Of a DNA stretch of 64,000 nucleotides, positions 31,153 to 39,028 are shown piece by piece; position 1 is the first letter of the stretch; the number at the start of each line of letters is the position of its first letter. Origin of the DNA: VRUE01 sp963704545 (GTDB taxonomy: Bacteria; Actinomycetota; Thermoleophilia; Solirubrobacterales; 70-9); the NCBI GenBank assembly GCA_963704545.1, contig OY969915.1:2108001-2172000 (forward strand), written 5' to 3'. A program made the position numbers and the translations under genes. The notes under the pieces were generated by a model. The model was not told where the DNA came from, made no database searches, and saw nothing but the letters and a program-made list of their open reading frames with translations.

Positions 31153-31614
31153 TCAGGCCTCGGCCGCGTCGAGCGCGGCGAGGACGGCTTGGACGGGGAT
31201 ACGGCCACTGGCGACCAGCTGGCCGCCGGAGCGGCGCACGGCACTTGCGAAGGGCGCCGCCCAGGTGTTCTCGAAGACGAGCAGGGCGGCCGAGGTGCCG
31301 GGCTCCAGCGCCCCGCCGGCCTCGGCGATGTCCTCGTCGGACAGCAACCCGGAGGAGGCGCCCTCGAAGATCGCCAGCTCCGCCACCTCGCCGCCGACGT
31401 CGGCGATCTCGAGGCCGGCGATCGAACCGTCCTCGGCCTTGGCGATGAAGGTGAGGTCGAGGATCCGGATCAGCCCGCGGTCGACCAAATCGACCAGGTG
31501 CGGCGCCACCTCGCCGTTCGGTTGGCGGCCCGGCCACTCGACGAGGATGTAGTCGATCGGACCCATCTCGTTGAACTCTTCGACGCTCAAAGCCGCTCCC
31601 TTCGTCGCGATCAA
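31153..31614 (-). CDS. DUF6325 family protein
   Basis: The protein matches DUF6325 with GPIDYILVEWPGRQPNGEVAPHLVDLVDRGLIRILDL, the F-A-K-A-E-D-G-S strand and a C-terminal ENTWAAPFASAVRRSGGQLVASGRIP. It is related to the DUF1269 membrane-associated family. The start at 31614 (TTG) gives 153 residues. The Met at residue 17 is the more usual start in the family, but has no better ribosome-binding site. Function unknown. Confidence 0.75.
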   Translation of the reverse strand: MIATKGAALSVEEFNEMGPIDYILVEWPGRQPNGEVAPHLVDLVDRGLIRILDLTFIAKAEDGSIAGLEIADVGGEVAELAIFEGASSGLLSDEDIAEAGGALEPGTSAALLVFENTWAAPFASAVRRSGGQLVASGRIPVQAVLAALDAAEA

Positions 31615-31702
31615 GTGAGCCGGATGACCCGGCTGAGGCAGACTAGCCGCTGGGAGTAAAACACGGGCAGGTCTTCGCTCCTGGGCTCAGAAGGGCGAAG
31701 AA

Positions 31703-31775
31703 AGCGGACGACGGGGGTCGAACCCGCGACCTCGAGCTTGGGAAGCTCGCGCTCTACCAACTGAGCTACGTCCGC
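31703..31775 (-). tRNA. tRNA-Gly (anticodon CCC)
   Basis: The minus strand folds as a complete 73-nt tRNA: acceptor GCGGACG/CGTCCGC with discriminator T, D arm with AGCTCAGTTGGTAGAGC, anticodon stem CGAGC/GCTCG with loop TTCCCAA giving anticodon CCC, and T arm GCGGG-TTCGACC-CCCGT. CCA is not encoded. Discriminator U73 fits glycine tRNA. Confidence 0.95.
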
Positions 31776-31825
31776 GCCGACGGGATTCTACGGCGGCAGC
31801 GAGGTTGCCGAGGGCGAGGGCTAAC

Positions 31826-31831
31826 TAGTCT
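31826..31831 (+). promoter_or_regulatory. -10 element, leaderless ccmG
   Basis: TAGTCT ends 8 nt before the GTG at 31840. No ribosome-binding site is present. Confidence 0.5.
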
Positions 31832-31839
31832 TCGCCGCC

Positions 31840-32361
31840 GTGAGCGCGCGCTCGTTCCTCACCTTCCTTGCGGTGCTGGCCGTGATCGGCCTGCTCGCCT
31901 TCGGCCTGCTCAGCAAGGGGAATGCGAAGATCGAGGTCGGCGAGCCGGTGCCCGACCGGGAGCTGCCGTCGCTGCCGGGCCCGGGCCAGGGCTCGATCCG
32001 CGAGCACCGCGGCCAGTGGGTGCTGGTCAACCTCTGGGCCTCCTGGTGCATCCCCTGCCGCGAGGAGGCGCCGGCGCTGGAGCGTTTCCAGCGGCGTTAC
32101 CGCGACCGCGACACGACGGTGGTCGGGATCAACGTGCAGGACAACAGCGACGACGCGCTCGCCTTCCTGCGCAGCTACCCGACCACGTATCCCCAGCTGC
32201 GCTCGGTCGGCGAAGAGCGCAGCGCCGCCTTCGGCTCGACCGGGGTGCCCGAGAACTTCCTCGTCGACCCCCAGGGCCGCCTGGCGCTGATCTGGCGCCG
32301 GCCGCTCGACGACCGGCTCCTGCACGAACAGGTCGAGCCTCTGATCGAAGGCCGGCGGTGA
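31840..32361 (+). CDS. ccmG: CcmG/DsbE/ResA-type thioredoxin-like protein
   Basis: The 173-residue protein has one N-terminal membrane anchor and a thioredoxin fold with WASWCIPC (Cys70 and Cys73) and a cis-proline in TGVPENFLVDPQG. It reduces apocytochrome c cysteines outside the membrane for heme attachment. The gene overlaps the downstream ccmH by GTGA. Together with the distant ccmE-ccmF pair it completes the maturation set in this window. Confidence 0.88.
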   Translation: MSARSFLTFLAVLAVIGLLAFGLLSKGNAKIEVGEPVPDRELPSLPGPGQGSIREHRGQWVLVNLWASWCIPCREEAPALERFQRRYRDRDTTVVGINVQDNSDDALAFLRSYPTTYPQLRSVGEERSAAFGSTGVPENFLVDPQGRLALIWRRPLDDRLLHEQVEPLIEGRR

Positions 32362-32822
32362 GGCGCCTGGCGCTCGTCGTCGCGGCCGTGATCTCGCTGG
32401 CGGCGCCGGTCGCCGCCGCGGGCGCCGCGCCGGTCCCGAAGACGACCGTCAGCGACGTCGAAGACGAGGTGATGTGCCCGATCTGCGGCACCCTGCTCGA
32501 GCTCTCCGACTCGCCGCAGGCCCGCCGCGAGAAGGTCTACGTCGCGAGGCTGGTCGCCGAAGGCAGGACCAAGGCCGAGATCAAGGACGCGCTGGTCGGC
32601 CAGTACGGCCCGGCGGCCCTGGCGCTTCCGGAGGCGACCGGGTTCGACCTTTCCGCCTACCTCGTCCCGATCGTCGCGCTGCTCGTCGCGGTGTGCGCGC
32701 TCGCCTTCGGCGTCGCCCGCTGGCGGCGCGACGGGGACCGCTCGCCACCGCCCGGAGCAACCGCTCCGCGGGGCGAGGAGGCCGAGCGACTCGAGGCCGA
32801 CCTGCGGCGCTACGACCTCTGA
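32358..32822 (+). CDS. ccmH: Cytochrome c maturation protein CcmH
   Basis: The 154-residue protein has a signal peptide, the CcmH core with the redox pair C40-PI-C43 (EVMCPICGTLLELSDSPQA), the helix pair VARLVAEGRTKAEIKDALVGQYGPA, a membrane anchor (LVPIVALLVAVCALAFGVA) and a short cytosolic tail. It handles apocytochrome thiols with CcmG. The GTG at 32358 overlaps the ccmG stop. Confidence 0.88.
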   Translation: MRRLALVVAAVISLAAPVAAAGAAPVPKTTVSDVEDEVMCPICGTLLELSDSPQARREKVYVARLVAEGRTKAEIKDALVGQYGPAALALPEATGFDLSAYLVPIVALLVAVCALAFGVARWRRDGDRSPPPGATAPRGEEAERLEADLRRYDL

Positions 32823-32831
32823 CCTCTGACG

Positions 32832-33470
32832 TCAGGCAACGACTACGCGGCCGGTGACGGGTGCCGACAGGCGCTTGGGGACGTCGGCCTGCCCACCGCA
32901 GGCGATCGTCGCGTCGGCGTGTTCGGCCAGGGCCAGCAACGTCTCGGCGTCCTTCCCCAGAGGGGGACCGACGATCGCGAGCAGGTCGTAGGCACGGCGC
33001 AGCTTCTGAATCGCCTGGTCGCAGCGGTCGGAATCGAGCAGGGCCACCGGCGCCGGCTCGGGTGTCCCGGCCACGATGCAGACCAGGGGCTCGGAAGCCC
33101 CGCCGGAGGCAGGGCCGGCCAGCGTCAGCGGCTGCAGGAGCTGGGCCGCCTCCGTCTCGCCGAGCAGGTACTCGTGCAGGCCGGGGGTCGCGTCAAGGCC
33201 GAGCGCGGGAGCGAGCGCGGGAGTGGCCAGGTCGCACTCGAGCAGGGCGACGCGCCGGCCCTGCGCGACAGCGGCCGCCGCAAGCCCGAGCGCGACGGCC
33301 GACCTGGCCGGGCCCGTGGCCAGGACGGAGCCCGACCCACTCAGCTCCCGTGCCAGCCCCGAGAACGCCTGCAGCTCGGCCCGACCGAGTGCCGCCGGGC
33401 GCGAGGGAGCATCCTGCCGCATGGGGATCTCCGCCAGCAGGGGGCGCTTGGACCCGCGGCGGAGCATCAC
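32832..33470 (-). CDS. ParA/MinD- or CpsD-like P-loop protein lacking the Walker lysine
   Basis: The 212-residue protein resembles the C-terminal kinase/ATPase domain of CpsD/Wzc-type proteins, with an A'-like segment VALLECDLATPALAPALGLDATPGLHEYLLGE and a VGPPLGKDAETLLALAEHAD strand-loop. The expected Walker A loop is replaced by LATGPARSAVALGLA, without GK(S/T), so ATP hydrolysis is doubtful. Its start overlaps the argS stop (GTGATG region), implying coexpression with argS. Function unknown. Confidence 0.6.
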   Translation of the reverse strand: MMLRRGSKRPLLAEIPMRQDAPSRPAALGRAELQAFSGLARELSGSGSVLATGPARSAVALGLAAAAVAQGRRVALLECDLATPALAPALGLDATPGLHEYLLGETEAAQLLQPLTLAGPASGGASEPLVCIVAGTPEPAPVALLDSDRCDQAIQKLRRAYDLLAIVGPPLGKDAETLLALAEHADATIACGGQADVPKRLSAPVTGRVVVA

Positions 33471-35116
33471 ATCCGCTCCGGGGCCGAGATCCCGAGCAGC
33501 CCGAGCGAGCCGGCGATCGTGTGTTTGACCAGCAGGGCGAGCGCCAGGCGCGAGCGCTCGACGCCTTCTCCCTCGGCGCCGATCACCTTGCAGTCGCGGT
33601 AGAAGCCGTGGAAGTCCGCGGCGACCGCGGTCGAGTAGGCGCAGATGCGGTGCGGCGCCCGGCGGGCGGCGGCCTCTCGCACCTCGCCGGGGAACTCGAG
33701 CAGGCGCTTGACCAGCTCGCGCTCGGTGGGCTCCAGCGAGCCGCCCGGGGTCTCTAAACCGGCGCCGGATACGACCTGCTCGGGCTCCAGCCCCGCCTTG
33801 CGCAGGATGCTGGCGATCCTCGCGTGGGCGTACTGGACGTAATAGACGGGGTTGTCGTTGGACTGGCGCCGGGCCAGCTCGAGGTCGAGGTCGACGGTGG
33901 TGTCGTGGCTGCGCCAGAGCATGAACCAGCGCGTCGCGTCGGCGCCGATGTCGTCGAGCAGCTCGTCCAGCGAGACGAACTCGCCGCTGCGCTTGGACAT
34001 CTGCACCCGCTCGCCGCTTTCGACGATGTGGACGAGGCGCATGATCAGCGCCTCGAAACGGTCGGTGTCGAACCCGAGGCCGGCGATCGAGGTCCGCAGG
34101 CGGGCGACGTAGCCGTGGTGGTCGGCGCCGAACACGTCGATCAGCCGGTCGAAGCCGCGCTCGAGCTTGTCCCAGTGATAGGCGACGTCGGCGGCAAGGT
34201 AGGTCGGTTCGCCGTTGGCGCGAATCAGCACCCGGTCCTTGTCGTCGTCGAAGCTCGTCGTGCGCAGCCAGAGCGCGTCTTCGCTGCGGTAGGTGTGGCC
34301 TTCCCGCTCCAGCTGCGCGAGGGCGGCGTCGACCTCGCCGCGGCTGTAGAGGTCGCGCTCGGAGACCCAGTTGTCGAAGCGGACGCCGAAGCGGTCGAGG
34401 GTGCCCCGCACGATCTCCAGCACCAGCTCCACGCCGCGGCGGCCGACCGCCTCGAGGTCGCCGGGGTCGATCCCCTCGTCGGCGATCTGCTTCCCCAGGT
34501 CGCCGACGTAGGCGCCTTCGTAGCCGTCCTCGGGCGGCTCCTCGCCGCGCATCCGGGCGGCGATCGAGGCCGCGAACCGGTCGATCTGCCCGCCGGCGTC
34601 ATTGACGTAGAACTCGCGCTCGACCTCGTGCCCCACCGCCTCCAGCAGGCGGACGAGCGAGTCGCCGTAGGCCGCGTGGCGACCGCCGCCGATGTGCAGG
34701 GGGCCGGTCGGGTTGGCGGAGACGAACTCGACCAGGACGCGCTCGGGCGTGGCGGTCGGCTCCGGGCCGAGCCCTCGCTCGCCGGCGGCGGCGAGGCTGG
34801 CCATCGCACGCCGGTACCACGCGTCGGCGAGGAAGAGGTTGACGAACCCCGGGCCGGCGACCTCGATCCGCTCCACCGTTCCCTCGCCGAGCTGCTCGCC
34901 GAGCTCGGCGGCGAGCCTGGTCGCGACGTCGCGCGGGTTTTCGCCCATGGGCGCGGCGAGCAACATCGCCGCGTTGGAGCTGTAGTCGCCCAGCTCGGCC
35001 TTGGGCGGCCGCTCCAGCGTTGGCGCGGGACCGGTCGGCTCCCCGTCACGCAAGGCGAGGGCGGCACGGTCCACCGCTGAGCGAAGCTCGGCGATCGGGT
35101 CGCTGGTTGCCGTCAT
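33467..35116 (-). CDS. argS: Arginyl-tRNA synthetase
   Basis: The 549-residue class I synthetase has VEFVSANPTGPLHIGGGRHAA (HIGH-type motif), VQMSKRSGEFV (KMSKS-type motif), an N-terminal Add1 domain and a C-terminal DALR anticodon domain (NPVYYVQYAHARIASILRKAG). The ATG at 35116 sits 7 nt after a TACGAT -10 box, so the transcript is probably leaderless. An ATG nine bases further upstream overlaps the -10 box and is rejected. Confidence 0.95.
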   Translation of the reverse strand: MTATSDPIAELRSAVDRAALALRDGEPTGPAPTLERPPKAELGDYSSNAAMLLAAPMGENPRDVATRLAAELGEQLGEGTVERIEVAGPGFVNLFLADAWYRRAMASLAAAGERGLGPEPTATPERVLVEFVSANPTGPLHIGGGRHAAYGDSLVRLLEAVGHEVEREFYVNDAGGQIDRFAASIAARMRGEEPPEDGYEGAYVGDLGKQIADEGIDPGDLEAVGRRGVELVLEIVRGTLDRFGVRFDNWVSERDLYSRGEVDAALAQLEREGHTYRSEDALWLRTTSFDDDKDRVLIRANGEPTYLAADVAYHWDKLERGFDRLIDVFGADHHGYVARLRTSIAGLGFDTDRFEALIMRLVHIVESGERVQMSKRSGEFVSLDELLDDIGADATRWFMLWRSHDTTVDLDLELARRQSNDNPVYYVQYAHARIASILRKAGLEPEQVVSGAGLETPGGSLEPTERELVKRLLEFPGEVREAAARRAPHRICAYSTAVAADFHGFYRDCKVIGAEGEGVERSRLALALLVKHTIAGSLGLLGISAPERM

Positions 35117-35123
35117 GGCGCCC

Positions 35124-35129
35124 ATCGTA
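35124..35129 (-). promoter_or_regulatory. -10 element, leaderless argS
   Basis: On the minus strand TACGAT ends 7 nt before the argS ATG. Confidence 0.65.
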
Positions 35130-35142
35130 TGTAGGGGCGAGC

Positions 35143-35186
35143 GTGTCTGACTTTGTGGGTCCCATTGGCCCCCTAAAGTCAGACAC
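35143..35186. repeat. Compound hairpin between divergent argS and phosphoesterase promoters
   Basis: Perfect 12-bp arms GTGTCTGACTTT (35143-35154) and AAAGTCAGACAC (35175-35186) enclose an inner GGG/CCC stem. It separates two divergent leaderless promoters and could act as an operator or as a structural repeat. Confidence 0.85.
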
Positions 35187-35201
35187 CCCCCTTGGCACGG
35201 G

Positions 35202-35207
35202 TACGCT
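35202..35207 (+). promoter_or_regulatory. -10 element, leaderless phosphoesterase gene
   Basis: TACGCT ends 7 nt before the GTG at 35215. Confidence 0.65.
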
Positions 35208-35214
35208 GGCCGGC

Positions 35215-35955
35215 GTGCGCGTTGCCGTGATCACCGACGTCCACGCCAACCTGCCGGCGCTCGAAGCGGTTCTCGAGGCGGCGGAGGCGGCGGGAGTCGA
35301 GGAGACCTGGTGCCTGGGCGACGTGGTCGGGTACGGCGTCGAGCCCGACGCATGCGCCGACTTGGCGCGCGAGCGCTGCGACGTCTGCCTGGTCGGCAAT
35401 CACGACCTGGCCGTCCTCGGCGCGCTCGACATCTCCTCCTTCTCCGAGGCGGCGGCGGTGGCGGTCGAGTGGACGCGCGACAACGTCCACGAGCGCACGC
35501 TGGAGTTCCTGCGGACGCTGGAGCCAAGCGGCGAGCGAGAGGGAATCGGGCTCTTCCACGGGTCCCCCCGCGACCCGGTCTGGGAGTACGTGCTCTCTCG
35601 CGAGCAGGCCAATGCCGGGATGGACTCCCACCCGTTGCGGATCGGGTTGATCGGCCACTCTCACGTCGCCCTCTTCTTCAACCGGCCCGAGGGCGAGGAA
35701 TCCGGAGAGACCAGAGGCGGGCAGGCCGGTGACGGCGCCCTCCTCGACCTCAGTCGCGGCGGCTGGCTGGTCAACCCCGGCAGCGTCGGCCAGCCCCGCG
35801 ACGGGGATCCGCGCGCCGCCTGGCTGGAGCTCGACACCGACGCCGGGACCGCCTGCTTCCACCGGGTCCCCTACGAAATCGCGATGGCGGCGGACCCGAT
35901 CGCGGCCGCCGGCCTGCCCCAGCGCCTTGCCGATCGCCTCCACATCGGACAGTGA
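35215..35955 (+). CDS. Metallophosphoesterase (YfcE/MJ0936-like)
   Basis: The 246-residue protein starts VRVAVITDVHANLPALEAVL and has the calcineurin-like metal ligands D-x-H (ITDVHAN), GDVVGYG, GNHD, and GHSHV near residue 145. A LVNPGSVGQPRDGDPRA segment is typical of the YfcE-related group that hydrolyses phosphodiesters. The frame is open further upstream through the hairpin, but the GTG at 35215 matches the leaderless promoter. Substrate unknown. Confidence 0.88.
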   Translation: MRVAVITDVHANLPALEAVLEAAEAAGVEETWCLGDVVGYGVEPDACADLARERCDVCLVGNHDLAVLGALDISSFSEAAAVAVEWTRDNVHERTLEFLRTLEPSGEREGIGLFHGSPRDPVWEYVLSREQANAGMDSHPLRIGLIGHSHVALFFNRPEGEESGETRGGQAGDGALLDLSRGGWLVNPGSVGQPRDGDPRAAWLELDTDAGTACFHRVPYEIAMAADPIAAAGLPQRLADRLHIGQ

Positions 35956-35996
35956 GCCTCTATTTGCAGGGAAAACATGCTCGACAGGGTGTTCTC

Positions 35997-36002
35997 TAGA
36001 CT
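35997..36002 (+). promoter_or_regulatory. -10 element, leaderless lipoprotein-kinase operon
   Basis: TAGACT ends 7 nt before the ATG at 36010. Confidence 0.65.
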
Positions 36003-36009
36003 CGCAACG

Positions 36010-36573
36010 ATGCGTCAGCTGGCCGCCCTCTCGCTTGCCCTTGCCCTCGGCGTCGCAACCGCCGTCGGTCTCGCATCCTGCGGAGGAGAGGATGCCGAGC
36101 TGCTGCCCGGCGCCACGGCGGCGGAGATCAGCGAAAACCTCGACACCGTCAAGCAGCTGGCAAGCGAAGGCGAATGCTCCGGGGCGGCCGATGCCGCCGA
36201 AGAGGTGAGCGCACAGGTGGAAGCGCTGGGCGGGCTCGATCCGGAGCTGAAGCAGGCGCTCGAGCGGGGCGCGGCCAGGCTGAGCGAAGTCGTCGTGACC
36301 TGCGAAGAAGCCACGACCGAAGCGTTCGAGCCCTCCACCGAAGACACCGAAGAAGCGGCGCCGAAGGTCCCGCCGGGCCAGGAAAAGAAGGAAGAGAAGG
36401 AACGGGAAAAGGAAGAAAAGGAAGCGGAAAAGGACCTGCCGCCCGACACCCCGACCACGCCGGCCGAAACGACGCCGGCCGAACCGCCGAGCGCCCCACC
36501 GCCGAGCGAAGACGGCGGCACCGGCGCGCCGGGCGGCGTCAGCCCGGCCGAACCGGCTCCCGAAGGCGAATGA
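36010..36573 (+). CDS. Lipoprotein with acidic/basic low-complexity tail
   Basis: The 187-residue protein has a lipoprotein signal peptide with lipobox GLASCGG, a helical domain of about 90 residues with paired cysteines (SEGECSGAAD and VVVTCEEA), then a Glu/Lys-rich stretch and a Pro/Thr-rich tail. Glutamate is mostly GAA here although neighbours use GAG. The gene overlaps the Ser/Thr kinase start as ATGA, so it may be an extracytoplasmic partner of that kinase. No family recognised. Confidence 0.72.
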   Translation: MRQLAALSLALALGVATAVGLASCGGEDAELLPGATAAEISENLDTVKQLASEGECSGAADAAEEVSAQVEALGGLDPELKQALERGAARLSEVVVTCEEATTEAFEPSTEDTEEAAPKVPPGQEKKEEKEREKEEKEAEKDLPPDTPTTPAETTPAEPPSAPPPSEDGGTGAPGGVSPAEPAPEGE

Positions 36574-37793
36574 CGGACAGAGGAACCCTCTCGGGTCGCT
36601 ACGAGATCGGCGACCGGCTCGGCTCGGGCGGGATGTCGAGCGTGCACATGGCCACCGACCTGACTCTCGAGCGCACGGTCGCGGTCAAGATCCTCGCCGA
36701 GCACCTCTCCGACGACGAGCGCTTCGTCGCCCGCTTCCGCCGTGAGGCGCTCGCCGTCGCCAAGCTGATCCACCCCAACATCGTCCAGGTCTACGACACC
36801 GGCATCGACCGGGGGCGCCACTACATCGTGATGGAGTACGTGGAGGGCCGATCGGGCGCCCAGATCCTCCAGAAGGCCGGCCCGCTCGGCGCCGAGACGA
36901 CGGCCGAGATCGGGGCCCAGGCCTGCGCCGGGCTCGACTACGCGCACCGGCGGGGGATCATCCACCGCGACGTCAAGCCGGGGAACCTGATGATCTTCGG
37001 CGGCCCTGTCGGCGGCGGAGAGATGACGGTGAAGCTGACCGACTTCGGCATCGCCCGCGCGGTCGAACAGACCCGGATCACCCAGGTCGGCTCGGTGGTC
37101 GGCACAGCCGCCTACCTCTCCCCCGAGCAGGTCCGCGGCGAGGAGGCGACGCCGGCGACCGACGTCTACGCGCTCGGCGTCGTCCTCTACCAGTTCCTTA
37201 CCGGGCGGCTGCCGTACGAGGGGTCGACCCTGGCCGAGCTGGCCGTGCGCCAGCAGAACGAGAAGCCGCTTCCGCCCAGCACCTACAACGACGAGGTCTC
37301 CGAGACGCTGGGGGCGGCGGTGCTGCGGGCCCTGGAGGGCGACCCGGCGCGCCGCTACGCCAGCGCGAGCGAGCTGGCCGGCGGCCTGCAGCTGGGGCTC
37401 GAGGGCGAGGACGTCACTCTGCCGCTCGGCGAAGCCGCCACGCCCACCCAGGTCCTCGGCGGAGAGACCGCGACCCGCCACCTCGACCGCACCGCCCAGA
37501 CCGAGTACCGCCCGGCCCCGTCGCCGACAAGGCGGCCGGTGCCTCGCGCACCGCTCCCGCCACCGGTGGCGCAGCGCCCGGCAAAGGCAGCGCAGAAACG
37601 CAGTGCCTTCTCCCGCTTCGCCAGGTTCGTGATGGCACTGGTGGCCCTGGTCCTTATCGCCGCCGCCGTTGCCGCCGCCGTGATCTACACGACGGACAAG
37701 GCAACCGGCGTCAAGGCCACCGAAGTCGCCGGCAACACCGTCGACCGGGTCGTCGAAGAATTCAAGGACCTGGTCAAGAAGAACACGGAATAG
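36570..37793 (+). CDS. Membrane Ser/Thr protein kinase (PknB-type catalytic domain, no PASTA)
   Basis: The 407-residue protein has a full Hanks-type kinase domain: GSGGMSSVHMA glycine loop, VAVKIL lysine, catalytic HRDVKPGNLM, TDFGIA, and the activation loop end GTAAYLSPEQ. A Pro-rich juxtamembrane linker leads to one span (VMALVALVLIAAAVAAAVIY) and only about 35 external residues. It has no PASTA sensor, so the upstream coupled lipoprotein may sense for it. The 3' end overlaps tgt (convergent) by 20 bp. Confidence 0.93.
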   Translation: MTDRGTLSGRYEIGDRLGSGGMSSVHMATDLTLERTVAVKILAEHLSDDERFVARFRREALAVAKLIHPNIVQVYDTGIDRGRHYIVMEYVEGRSGAQILQKAGPLGAETTAEIGAQACAGLDYAHRRGIIHRDVKPGNLMIFGGPVGGGEMTVKLTDFGIARAVEQTRITQVGSVVGTAAYLSPEQVRGEEATPATDVYALGVVLYQFLTGRLPYEGSTLAELAVRQQNEKPLPPSTYNDEVSETLGAAVLRALEGDPARRYASASELAGGLQLGLEGEDVTLPLGEAATPTQVLGGETATRHLDRTAQTEYRPAPSPTRRPVPRAPLPPPVAQRPAKAAQKRSAFSRFARFVMALVALVLIAAAVAAAVIYTTDKATGVKATEVAGNTVDRVVEEFKDLVKKNTE

Positions 37794-38991
37794 CGGCCCA
37801 GGGTGACGCGCCCTTCAGGACCGCGGCTGAATAGCTGGGGTAGGTGCCGGCTGCGATGGCGGCGCGGGCATTGGCCATCAGCTCCTGCAGGTACGTGAGG
37901 TTGTGCAGGCAGAGGAGGCGGACCGCGGTCAGCTCCTCGGCGCGGGAGAGGTAGCTGAGGTAGTCGCGGTCGTGGTTCTGGCAAGCGGGGCAGGGGCAGC
38001 CGTCGACTATCGGGTTGCGGTCGCCCTCGTGGCCGGACTTGCGCAGGTCGAGGCGGAAGCGGTTGTCGGGGTTCGGAACCAGGGCGACTCCGTGGCGGGC
38101 AAGGCGGGTGGGGACGGCGCAGTCGAAGACGTCGAGGCCGAGGGCGATGCCGGCGAGCAGGTCGTCGACCTCGCCGATGCCGAGCAGGTGCTTGGGCGCC
38201 TCCTCCGGCAGCAGCGGCGCGGTCATCGCCAGCACCTCGCGCATCTCGGCCTTGTCGCGCCCCAGGGTGCCGCCGATCGCGAGGCCGTCGACGCCGGCGG
38301 CCGAGACGTACTCGGCAGACTCGCGCCGCAGGTCCTCGTGGACGCCGCCCTGGACGATGCCGAACACGGCCTGCCGCTCGGGCCCCTCACGCTCGTGCCA
38401 CTCGAGGCAGCGGTCGAGCCAGCGGTGCGTGCGCTCGGTCGAGCGCGCCGTGTACTCGCGGTCGGCGTGAAACGGCGTGCACTCGTCGAAGACCAGGGCG
38501 ATGTCGGAGCCCAGCGCCGCCTGTACCCGCATCGAGACCTCGGGCGAGATGAACAGCTCGGTCCCGTCCCGGTAGGAGCGGAACCGCACCCCCTCCTCCT
38601 CGATCAAGACAACCGACCCGTGGTCGCCCCCCTGCCGCCCGCTCCCCTTGACCTCGTTGGCGACCCCGCCATGCGCGAGCGAGAACACCTGAAACCCACC
38701 GGAATCGGTGATCAGCGCCCTGTCCCACCCCATGAACCCATGCAGCCCCCCTGCCGCCGCAATCCGCTCCGGCCCCGGCGACACAAACAGGTGGTACGTA
38801 TTCCCCAACACCATCTCGTAGCCAAGGTCAGCCACCTCGCGAGCCTCCAGGCCGCGCACGGTGCCTTTGGTAGCCAGCGGAATGAACGCGGGCGTCTGGA
38901 CCGGCCCGTGGGCGGTGTGCAGCGTCCCGGTCCGAGCCGCCCCATCCCTCGCTTCGATCTCAAACCTCAACCTGTCCGGCTCGTGCCTCAT
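37774..38991 (-). CDS. tgt: tRNA-guanine transglycosylase
   Basis: The 405-residue protein has the TGT active site with LITDSGGFQVFSL, VFDECTPFHAD, FGIVQGG, GGTLGRDKAEM and the zinc site CPCPACQNHD with a histidine about 22 residues later (LLCLHNLTY). It exchanges guanine-34 for a queuosine precursor. ATG 38991 gives MRHEPDRLRFEIEARDG; the open frame continues 16 codons further without support. Confidence 0.93.
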   Translation of the reverse strand: MRHEPDRLRFEIEARDGAARTGTLHTAHGPVQTPAFIPLATKGTVRGLEAREVADLGYEMVLGNTYHLFVSPGPERIAAAGGLHGFMGWDRALITDSGGFQVFSLAHGGVANEVKGSGRQGGDHGSVVLIEEEGVRFRSYRDGTELFISPEVSMRVQAALGSDIALVFDECTPFHADREYTARSTERTHRWLDRCLEWHEREGPERQAVFGIVQGGVHEDLRRESAEYVSAAGVDGLAIGGTLGRDKAEMREVLAMTAPLLPEEAPKHLLGIGEVDDLLAGIALGLDVFDCAVPTRLARHGVALVPNPDNRFRLDLRKSGHEGDRNPIVDGCPCPACQNHDRDYLSYLSRAEELTAVRLLCLHNLTYLQELMANARAAIAAGTYPSYSAAVLKGASPWAAIPCSS

Positions 38992-39028
38992 CGAATCACT
39001 GATCCTGTCGCATGGCCGTCGGGACGGC

